A stretch of 12,910 nucleotides of DNA, taken from NCBI GenBank assembly GCA_028065725.1, contig JAPTVL010000131.1, positions 1-12,910 of the forward strand, in the 5' to 3' direction. Below the pieces are notes generated by a model. That model made no database searches, was not told the DNA's origin, and was given only the letters and a program-made list of their open reading frames with translations. The position numbers were made by a program, and so were the translations under genes. Shown here one piece after another: positions 6,093 to 12,910 of this stretch (positions are counted from its first letter, which is position 1; each line of letters begins with the position of its first letter). The DNA comes from Betaproteobacteria bacterium (lineage in GTDB: Bacteria > Pseudomonadota > Gammaproteobacteria > Burkholderiales > Rhodocyclaceae).

Positions 6093-7553
6093 ATGCCCGG
6101 GCAAACCAGAATCGGCCGGTATGAAGTGGTATCCACGCTCGGGCGGGACGCGATGGGGGCGGTCTATAAGGCGGTTGATCCGCAGACTGGGCGTGCGGTC
6201 GCCGTCAAGGCGATCAACCTCGACCTCTCAAAAGAAGAACGCGCCGAGTTCGATGAGCGCTTTTACCGCGAGGCCACTGCCGCCCGTCTGAGCCACGCCA
6301 ATATTGTCGCCATCCATGAGGTGGGGGCGACCGACGATATCGCCTATATCGCGATGGAATACGTGGAAGGAACGTCGCTGCGCGAGATGCTCGATTCCGA
6401 GGTGCTGCAGCCGATAGAAAGGGTCGCCCACATCGCGGCCAGCGTTGCGACTGCGCTGAACTACGCCCACGAAAATCACGTCGTGCACCGCGATATCAAG
6501 CCTGAGAACATCATGGTCACGCCAGACCATGACGTCAAAATCATGGATTTCGGCATTGCCCGGATTCCTGCCGGTTCGCCCTCGCAGCCTGGCACGATTC
6601 TGGGGTCGCCCAAGTACATGGCGCCAGAGCAGGTGGCGGGGGGGAACACCGATGGCAGGACGGACATTTTTGCCCTGGGGGTGGTGTTGTACGAAATGCT
6701 GACCGGGGTGACGCCTTTCAATGGCGACAACCCTGGCGCCATCACGTACAAGATTTTGAAAGAAGAGCCCCTACCGCCCAGCACGCTCAACGCCCGCGTG
6801 CCGCCGGCGTTCGACCGGATCATCAGCCGGGCGCTGGCAAAGCGGCCCAGGGATCGCTACCAGACAGCTTTGGCGTTCGCCCGGGATTTGCGAAAACCAG
6901 ATGCCGCCACACGCCAGATAGCGCGCCGGCCCGCTGCAAGCAATGGGCCGGCAAACGCCATACAGACAAGCGGGACGCCGGCAGAACAGCAAGACGCGAC
7001 CGCGTTCCTGCCCCCGCACAACGCTCGGGGGGGCAAGGAAAAAGCAGCCTCCCTTCTGGAGAAGGCACAGCAGGGCCGCAAGCCACTATTGCGTGCAATC
7101 CTGATCTTGATCATGGCTGCGTTGATGATGTATTCGCAGGACCATCAACCTCGGCGGGACGAGCTTGCAGCCCCCTTGGCAAAGCCAACGGTTTCCGTGG
7201 CGCCAGCGGTTTCGGCAACGCCAGCGGTTTCAGCAACGCTAAAGGTTTCAGCGTCGCCAAAGGTTTCGGTAAAGCAAAGACTTTTGGCAAAGCCTGCTGT
7301 GCCTGAATCGGGAAGTGTATCCCCGCCGGTTTCAGTGGCGCAGCCGACAGCCACCCTGACCTTGGCAATTTCGCCTTGGGGTGAGGTGGTCGTCGACGGA
7401 AAAAGCGTCGGCGTATCCCCCCCGCTCACCGTGCTGCAACTCGAGGCGGGGACGCACCTGGTGGAAATACGTAATCAGGGATTCGAGCCCTACCGCAATA
7501 CCGTGAACCTGGAGCCCGACACGCCGCTCAAGATCAAGCACAAATTCAAATAA
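6093..7553 (+). CDS. Transmembrane Ser/Thr protein kinase with PEGA domain (kinase 2, atypical Gly loop)
   Basis: This 486-aa paralogue of kinase 1 has the same layout: kinase domain (about 10-268), linker, one membrane helix (about 331-347), a periplasmic repeat-rich stretch, and a C-terminal PEGA domain (about 420-486, WGEVVVDG and GVSPPL). Catalytic residues are intact: Lys39, HRDIKPEN (132-139), DFG (152-154), GSPKYMAPE (171-179). The Gly loop is unusual: GRDAMG at 17-22 has Asp19 where the family has the second Gly, and where kinase 1 has Gly19. One residue is also missing near 62-65 relative to kinase 1. The start at 6093 matches kinase 1. The gene lies 34 nt after the small coiled-coil gene and has no clear Shine-Dalgarno. 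It is probably active because HRD and DFG are kept, but ATP handling may differ. Confidence 0.93.
   Translation: MPGQTRIGRYEVVSTLGRDAMGAVYKAVDPQTGRAVAVKAINLDLSKEERAEFDERFYREATAARLSHANIVAIHEVGATDDIAYIAMEYVEGTSLREMLDSEVLQPIERVAHIAASVATALNYAHENHVVHRDIKPENIMVTPDHDVKIMDFGIARIPAGSPSQPGTILGSPKYMAPEQVAGGNTDGRTDIFALGVVLYEMLTGVTPFNGDNPGAITYKILKEEPLPPSTLNARVPPAFDRIISRALAKRPRDRYQTALAFARDLRKPDAATRQIARRPAASNGPANAIQTSGTPAEQQDATAFLPPHNARGGKEKAASLLEKAQQGRKPLLRAILILIMAALMMYSQDHQPRRDELAAPLAKPTVSVAPAVSATPAVSATLKVSASPKVSVKQRLLAKPAVPESGSVSPPVSVAQPTATLTLAISPWGEVVVDGKSVGVSPPLTVLQLEAGTHLVEIRNQGFEPYRNTVNLEPDTPLKIKHKFK
7185..7274 (+). repeat. Five 18-nt tandem repeats in the periplasmic linker of kinase 2
   Basis: Five consecutive 18-nt units encode PTVSVA, PAVSAT, PAVSAT, LKVSAS and PKVSVK. 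Units 2 and 3 differ at a single base. They extend the Pro/Ala/Val/Ser spacer between the membrane helix and the PEGA domain. Kinase 1 has no such array. Confidence 0.85.
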
Positions 7554-7563
7554 GGATATGGCC

Positions 7564-7968
7564 ATGAAGCAGATGGGTGTGCTGCTGCTTTGCGCGGCAC
7601 TGCTGATGACTGCCTGCGCTTCGCCCTTCATGCGGGATGCGGGCCTGGACAAACTCGCTCCCCGCAAGGCCGAGCAGGACTTGTCGTCAGGAATTCGGGC
7701 TTACGAAGACGGGGAGTACGCAAGCGCCGTCCGGCTTCTGCAGAACGCGCTATCAGAAGGGCTGCTCCTGAATTCCGACAAGGTGGCGGCGCACAAGTAT
7801 CTGGCTTTCATCCATTGCGCCCAGGCGCGGGAAGCATCATGCCGCAACGCGTTTCGCAGGGCGCTGGAGCTCGATCCTGAATTTGAACTAAGCCCGGCAG
7901 AATCGGGCCATCTCTTGTGGGGGCCCGTCTTCAAAGCGCTCAAGCACTCGATGAGGAAAAAGCCCTGA
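7564..7968 (+). CDS. Small TPR-like lipoprotein, TssQ-like (copy 2)
   Basis: This 134-aa paralogue of the product of 3258-3650 has a lipobox LMTAC with Cys18, TPR-like helices, the same C-x7-C pair (CAQAREASC) and the ending ESGHLLWGPVFKAL, plus a short basic tail RKKP. A 57-nt stretch (7777-7833) is identical at DNA level to copy 1, including synonymous positions, which suggests recent duplication or gene conversion. As in copy 1, AAGGA overlaps the kinase stop and the second of two in-frame ATGs (7558, 7564) is best placed. Expected location is the outer membrane, facing the periplasm, near the PEGA domain of kinase 2. The T6SS link is by family resemblance only. Confidence 0.85.
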   Translation: MKQMGVLLLCAALLMTACASPFMRDAGLDKLAPRKAEQDLSSGIRAYEDGEYASAVRLLQNALSEGLLLNSDKVAAHKYLAFIHCAQAREASCRNAFRRALELDPEFELSPAESGHLLWGPVFKALKHSMRKKP

Positions 7969-8211
7969 ATATCGTTAGGCTGGGATCAATTCACGCTGAG
8001 GGCCGTGCACCCCGCCTCCTGTGCGCCTTGATCACAAGACCCGGGGGGGTGAGATCGAATCCGCCAAGTCGCGCCGATCGCGACTGCCATCAGGAAGGAA
8101 TCGGCGTTCACCCCCAGCGCTGCATTCCAGTGAGCAATAAGCCTTCCTGCCTAGCCGGAATGGTTTAAATGGCTAGAATGAAATTCAATTTTCGCCACCG
8201 TTGGAATCGAT
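7969..8211 (+). promoter_or_regulatory. Intergenic leader with overlapping inverted repeats upstream of the FapF-like gene
   Basis: No gene is visible in these 243 nt. Exact inverted repeats are GGGGGTGA (8045-8052) with TCACCCCC (8108-8115); AGTCGCG (8067-8073) with CGCGACT (8079-8085); CGCCGAT (8072-8078) with ATCGGCG (8100-8106), which excludes the previous one; CAGGAAGG (8091-8098) with CCTTCCTG (8142-8149); and CTAGCC (8151-8156) with GGCTAG (8171-8176). A TAGAAT at 8174-8179 could be a -10, without a good -35. It may be a structured leader or a terminator remnant; some pairing may be chance in GC-rich DNA. Confidence 0.3.
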
Positions 8212-9516
8212 ATGATGAAATCAGATCCGATGTCAAAGGCTGTAGTAAATAAAACCCTCGCGACTGCACTGGCGGTGACCTTTTTCTCGCAGGCCGCCCT
8301 GGCTGCCGAAACGACCTCTGCCGGTACGCCTGATCTGGCGTCGATCAAGCAGCAACTGGATGAGCAATCCAGGGAGCTGGCGGAACAGCAGCGGCAACTG
8401 GCAGCGGATCTGAAAAAGCTGGAAACCCACAAGCGGGCGCTGGATGACAGCCAGCGTCGCCTGGAGTCGCTGCGACGGCAGCTGGGCATGGCGCCGAACG
8501 AGCAGCAGGTCGCAAGCGCCGACCTGGCAGTCTTGTCTGGCGGCCAGTCGTCGGCGAGCAGCCAGGACATCGGCACGGTGGATGTGGGCACGCTTTTCGC
8601 GCAACCCACCATCCTCACCCCTCAGGGCACGCTGGTGTTTGAACCCTCCCTGCAGTATGCCTTCAGTTCCTCGGACCGTGTTTCGATCGTCGGCTACAGC
8701 ATCCTGCCGGCCCTGGTGATCGGCCTCATCGACGTGCGCAGCGTCAAGCGCAGTACCTGGATCGCTTCCGCCGGCCTGCGTTACGGCCTGACCAATCGGC
8801 TGGAAATCGAGGCCAAGCTTCCTTACGTCTATCGCAACGACGACACCATCAGCCGGCCCCTCAATTTGAACTCTGCTGCTGCCGAAAGACTATTCAGCGC
8901 CGATGGCAATGGGCTGGGCGACATCGAGCTGGCTGCGCGCTACCAGCTCAACCTGCCCAAAGGGAACGATCCCTTCTATGTTGCCGGCCTGCGCCTGAAA
9001 ACCCGCACCGGCAAAGACCCGTTCGAGGTTGAATATCTCGAGGCCAGCAGCCCTCAAAATTTCGGCACGTTTCAAAAGGAGCTGCCTACCGGCTCGGGCT
9101 TCTACAGCCTGCAGCCCAGCCTGAGCGCAGTCCTGCCAACCGACCCGGCGGTATTTTTCGGCGGCATCAACTATCTGTGGAACATCAAGCGCGACGTGAA
9201 TAAAGAGGTGGGTGGACCTGGTAACTTTGTCGGGGAAGTGGATCCGGGCGACTCCATCGGCATCAACCTGGGCATGGGCCTTTCGCTCAATGAAAGAAGC
9301 GCCTTCAGCATCGGCTATGAACACACCTGGATCGGCAAGACCAAGGTGGATGACACCAGTCCCGATACCGCGACCTCGACCCAGCTGGCCAGCCTGCTGG
9401 TGGGCTACTCCTACAAGCTGGGCAAGGCCACCAACTTCAATCTGTCCATCGGTGCTGGTCTGACCGAAGACACGCCGGACACCCAGATCACCGTGCGCTT
9501 GCCAATCCGCTTTTAG
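8212..9516 (+). CDS. FapF-like outer-membrane beta-barrel transporter with N-terminal coiled coil
   Basis: This 434-aa protein has a signal peptide ending near ALA at 29-31 and a strongly heptad-like coiled coil at about 41-92 (Gln, Leu, Glu and Arg rich). A linker rich in Ser, Gly and Gln follows, and from about 132 a run of amphipathic beta strands reaches a C-terminal Phe, the usual outer-membrane protein end. This order and length match FapF, the trimeric pore that secretes Pseudomonas functional amyloid, whose barrel belongs to the phenol_MetA_deg superfamily. The C39 peptidase and secreted repeat proteins encoded on the opposite strand support a role as their export channel. ATG 8212 has a weak TGGA ribosome site; ATG 8215 is equally possible. 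Unlike the Pseudomonas operon, it is transcribed separately. Alternative: a generic MetA-type channel. Confidence 0.8.
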   Translation: MMKSDPMSKAVVNKTLATALAVTFFSQAALAAETTSAGTPDLASIKQQLDEQSRELAEQQRQLAADLKKLETHKRALDDSQRRLESLRRQLGMAPNEQQVASADLAVLSGGQSSASSQDIGTVDVGTLFAQPTILTPQGTLVFEPSLQYAFSSSDRVSIVGYSILPALVIGLIDVRSVKRSTWIASAGLRYGLTNRLEIEAKLPYVYRNDDTISRPLNLNSAAAERLFSADGNGLGDIELAARYQLNLPKGNDPFYVAGLRLKTRTGKDPFEVEYLEASSPQNFGTFQKELPTGSGFYSLQPSLSAVLPTDPAVFFGGINYLWNIKRDVNKEVGGPGNFVGEVDPGDSIGINLGMGLSLNERSAFSIGYEHTWIGKTKVDDTSPDTATSTQLASLLVGYSYKLGKATNFNLSIGAGLTEDTPDTQITVRLPIRF

Positions 9517-9543
9517 GCGCACGGTGTTGCCAGCAACAGGCAA

Positions 9544-9582
9544 CAAAGAACAAAACCAGGCAATGCCTGGCTTTGTTCTTTG
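9544..9582. terminator. Strong bidirectional hairpin terminator between convergent units
   Basis: Arms 9544-9562 and 9564-9582 are complementary over about 18 bp with one A-C mismatch and a tiny loop at the GGC/GCC apex. The outer part of each arm is A/T-rich, giving T-rich ends in both directions (TTTGTTCTTT on plus; TTTTGTTCTTT on minus). It lies between the stops at 9516 and 9604 and fits termination of both transcripts. Confidence 0.85.
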
Positions 9583-9603
9583 GAGGGGGCGGTGCGCTGT
9601 TAG

Positions 9604-10215
9604 CTAACGTATTCCGGCGGCGATCGCCTGGTTGAGCGCGGCGTCCAGCCGCATCGCAGCGGCGGCGCTCTGAATCGACAGGGTCGCGTTCAGTATCGTG
9701 AGGTTGCGGATGACCTGATCGTTCACCGTATTCTGGATCACCGTGTTGAGCGAACTCAGTGACTCGGGCAGGGTGAATACATTGCCGGCTCCGTTCTGGA
9801 CCAGGGTGATGATGCCCTGATTGTTGATTACCTGGGAAGCCACGGCGGGGGCGAACGCCGCTTCTGCCGGTGTTGCGGCGGAAACTGGCAGGGATGCGTT
9901 CTCTGTTCGGGTTGGGGGCTGCGTTGAGACCGCCAATGCTGCGGCAGCCGGCGCAGGGTTGGCAGAGATGAGATCGAGCGGATTGAGCTTCATGGAGGAC
10001 ACCAGTTCTCCATTAATGTAGGTGAGCTGCTCCAGGGAAAAGGCCAGCATCAGCTGCATGCCGTTGAAGTTGAATTCAAATCCCCCGCGCATCCTGTCCA
10101 GCTCCTCATCGCTGGCGGCCGCATAGCCCTCGAAGGCCGGAAAGGCAGCCTGCACCGCGCCGCAGATGAGCATGCCGATGAGCATCAGCAGCTTGCGTAT
10201 GAGATGTGGGCGCAT
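9604..10215 (-). CDS. Secreted protein with double-glycine-type processing motif (203 aa)
   Basis: No family was recognised with certainty. A signal peptide (about 1-23, ending VQA) is followed by ASDEELDRMRGG at 34-45. This fits the double-glycine leader consensus, with Ser at -11, Glu at -8, Leu at -7, hydrophobic Met at -4 and GG at -2/-1. Cleavage there would leave 158 residues starting FEFNF. The mature part has a beta-prone segment with YINGELV (66-72), an Ala/Pro-rich stretch, then a segment with GIITLVQNGAGN and VIQNTVNDQVIRNLTIL that resembles the C-terminal motif of its two secreted neighbours. There is no Cys in the mature part. It is the last gene of the operon, 9 nt after the C39 peptidase gene, with GAGGT before its ATG. 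It could be an accessory or minor fibre subunit (FapE-like by position only). Confidence 0.75.
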   Translation of the reverse strand: MRPHLIRKLLMLIGMLICGAVQAAFPAFEGYAAASDEELDRMRGGFEFNFNGMQLMLAFSLEQLTYINGELVSSMKLNPLDLISANPAPAAAALAVSTQPPTRTENASLPVSAATPAEAAFAPAVASQVINNQGIITLVQNGAGNVFTLPESLSSLNTVIQNTVNDQVIRNLTILNATLSIQSAAAAMRLDAALNQAIAAGIR

Positions 10216-10224
10216 GGCGGTACC

Positions 10225-10905
10225 TCAATAGTCGCCGACCTGCCGGCGCAACAAGGTCACGTTGGTCATGTCGTTGGGGCCGGTGGCCAGGTCGATCGGG
10301 GCTTTTTCACGCACCTGCCAGTCCAGGGGGTGATTGAAAACAGCCTTCTGGTTAAGGCCGTTGATGACGAAAAGAATCTTGTTCACCATCATTTTCTCGA
10401 GTTGCCGCTGCGGATAGACGCGTCCGCCCAGCGAGGGATCGCCGACGGCGACCTTGCCGTCACGGATGCCCTTGATGACCACGAAATGGTTGTAGCCGTT
10501 GTCGCGCACCAGGGCGATGGCCGGAATGCCCACGCCCTCCAGTCGCTGGAGGGGCGCGGGATAGCCGTCGGCAGAATAGCCCCTCGACTCGAGGAAACGC
10601 TTGAGGTCGAGCAGTGAAAATCCCTCGCGACGGATTTTATTGTGGTCCCCGTTATCCCACATGGCCTTGAAGATGGTGGCCTCGTCGACCGGGTCGCCGT
10701 AATGGTAGGTCAGCAGGGTGGAGAGCGCCGCCGAGCCGCAGCTGAAATCAAGCTTCTGGCGTACCGTCAAACGGAACTGGCGCTCCTTGATACTCATGAC
10801 ATTCACGTTCATGGAGCCTGAGCCTGCTCCAGGAATGACGACCGATCCCGACCAGACTGGTGGGGCCAGCAGGGGGAGCACCAGAAAAAGCAGCAGGGCA
10901 CGCAC
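10225..10905 (-). CDS. C39-family cysteine peptidase, FapD-like
   Basis: This 226-aa protein starts with a hydrophobic segment (about 3-18: signal peptide or membrane anchor), so the catalytic domain should lie in the periplasm. The C39 papain-like triad is visible: Cys56 in DFSCGSAAL, His140 in YNHFVVIKG, and Asp156 in VGDPSLGG, with Gln50 as the oxyanion residue. It lacks the ABC transporter parts of bacteriocin exporters, like FapD, the peptidase of Pseudomonas functional amyloid loci. C39 enzymes cut after double glycine, and the genes on either side encode proteins with such motifs. The start is GTG at 10905, 1 nt after the stop of the upstream gene, with AGGTG 7 nt before it, so translation is probably coupled. 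Bacterial C39 phage-like or bacteriocin-unrelated hydrolases are the alternative. Confidence 0.88.
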   Translation of the reverse strand: MRALLLFLVLPLLAPPVWSGSVVIPGAGSGSMNVNVMSIKERQFRLTVRQKLDFSCGSAALSTLLTYHYGDPVDEATIFKAMWDNGDHNKIRREGFSLLDLKRFLESRGYSADGYPAPLQRLEGVGIPAIALVRDNGYNHFVVIKGIRDGKVAVGDPSLGGRVYPQRQLEKMMVNKILFVINGLNQKAVFNHPLDWQVREKAPIDLATGPNDMTNVTLLRRQVGDY

Positions 10906-10906
10906 G

Positions 10907-11257
10907 TCATTGCACCTGCAGGTTGAGGATCATGGCATTCTGAATCAGTACGTTGTTGCCTGAATTCTGGATCAGCGTGGAGAAGCCGGTACTGCCGGCC
11001 ATCGCGCCATCGGTAACGAAGTTGCTGCCTGTTACGGTATTCAGGGCGCTGTTCTCGTACAGCGCGGCATCCAGATCGTTGATGTTGGTGATGGTTGCAC
11101 CGCCACGGTATTCCGACAATGCCGAATCGGAGAGGGCGCCATCGAAGGCGGCAGTTATTTCACTCGAGTCGCTTGTCGCAGGCGCCTCTTCAGCCCGGGC
11201 AGCTTGCCCGACCATGGCCGAACCTGCAGCGAAAAATATCAGGATTGCATGTTTCAT
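10907..11257 (-). CDS. Small secreted protein with double-glycine-type motif and QNxGxN C terminus
   Basis: This 116-aa protein has a Sec signal peptide (1-22, ending ARA). Residues 42-53, LSDSALSEYRGG, match the double-glycine leader consensus closely: Leu -12, Ser -11, Leu -7, hydrophobic Tyr -4, GG -2/-1. Cleavage would release 63 residues beginning ATITN. The end, TLIQNSGNNVLIQ then LNLQVQ, is like the end of the Gly-rich protein encoded upstream (SQNTGANALTQ, ANLTVQ) and is compatible with stacked beta strands. The ATG at 11257 is preferred over the in-frame ATG at 11266, since AAGGA overlaps the earlier one and stands 8 nt before the later. The gene follows an intrinsic terminator, so expression depends on read-through. 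It is possibly a nucleator or minor subunit; I do not recognise a named family. Confidence 0.78.
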   Translation of the reverse strand: MKHAILIFFAAGSAMVGQAARAEEAPATSDSSEITAAFDGALSDSALSEYRGGATITNINDLDAALYENSALNTVTGSNFVTDGAMAGSTGFSTLIQNSGNNVLIQNAMILNLQVQ

Positions 11258-11281
11258 GGCATTCATCCTTCCGGGTAAAAA

Positions 11282-11309
11282 CCCGGGACCGCAAACGTGC
11301 GGTCCCGGG
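11282..11309 (-). terminator. Intrinsic terminator or attenuator after the Gly-rich gene
   Basis: There is a perfect 12-bp GC-rich stem (CCCGGGACCGCA and its exact complement) with a 4-nt loop, followed on the minus strand by TTTTT. It begins 9 nt past the Gly-rich protein's stop and ends about 24 nt before the next start codon. This position would cut expression of downstream genes relative to the Gly-rich subunit. Confidence 0.92.
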
Positions 11310-11318
11310 GTCACACGG

Positions 11319-12910
<1,592 letters not shown>

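Larger units (their letters stand above)
6072..7968 (+). repeat. Duplicated kinase-lipoprotein module, copy 2
   Basis: This is the paralogue of 1769-3650, in the same orientation about 4.3 kb away. It starts with the same GCTATCCGGCC 21 nt before the kinase ATG. Downstream of the kinase the arrangement (TAAGGA, spacer, ATG, two codons, ATG) is preserved. Divergence is concentrated between the kinase domain and the PEGA domain. Confidence 0.85.

Noticed and set aside
169..8000. Type VI secretion cluster
   Set aside because: PP2C, FHA, kinase and TssQ-like lipoprotein are T6SS-associated families, but no TssB, TssC, Hcp, VgrG, ClpV or TssJKLM gene is present in the window.
10225..11257. Bacteriocin with a C39-ABC exporter
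   Set aside because: The C39 protein has no transmembrane bundle or ATPase domain, and the candidate precursors have Sec signal peptides before the double-glycine motif.

Overview
The window looks like a piece of a GC-rich proteobacterial chromosome, most likely a betaproteobacterium. This is inferred from the gene families and the base composition; there is no rRNA or other taxonomic marker. No tRNA, rRNA, IS element, integrase or CRISPR array was seen. Almost all of the sequence is coding.

Region 1 (1-8000) is a eukaryote-type Ser/Thr phosphorylation cassette. On the minus strand lie a PP2C phosphatase (859-1698, TTG start) and a protein with one canonical and one degenerate FHA domain (169-852). 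Divergent from them is a transmembrane kinase with a periplasmic PEGA domain (1790-3247), followed at once by a small TPR-like, TssQ-like lipoprotein (3258-3650). This kinase-lipoprotein pair is repeated at 6093-7553 and 7564-7968, with the same intergenic geometry and a 57-nt block of perfect DNA identity. Between the copies lie a periplasmic PEBP/YbhB-like protein (minus strand), a YajG-like lipoprotein (minus strand), and two membrane or coiled-coil proteins (plus strand) that run into kinase 2. A decayed fragment of a second PEBP gene sits at 82-158, so this neighbourhood has a history of duplication and loss. Cytoplasmic kinase, phosphatase and FHA reader plus periplasmic PEGA domain and lipoprotein suggest one envelope-sensing circuit. 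Similar sets accompany type VI secretion in other bacteria, but no T6SS structural gene is visible here.

Region 2 (8000-12910) is a secretion and fibre locus resembling the Pseudomonas Fap functional-amyloid system. A FapF-like outer-membrane protein (signal peptide, coiled coil, beta-barrel, terminal Phe) is on the plus strand. Convergent to it is a minus-strand operon: a very Gly-rich repetitive protein that is open at the window edge, an intrinsic terminator, a 116-aa secreted protein, a C39 cysteine peptidase (FapD-like), and a 203-aa secreted protein. A strong bidirectional terminator separates the two arms.

The most interesting observation is that both small secreted proteins carry a motif matching a double-glycine leader (pattern LSxxxLxxx[x]GG, as cut by C39 peptidases) downstream of an ordinary Sec signal peptide, and they flank the C39 peptidase gene. 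Both also share with the Gly-rich protein a C-terminal Q-N-x-G-x-N-type motif followed by a beta-prone tail. The inferred model is Sec export, double-glycine processing in the periplasm by the C39 peptidase, and export through the FapF-like pore to build a Gly-rich surface fibre.
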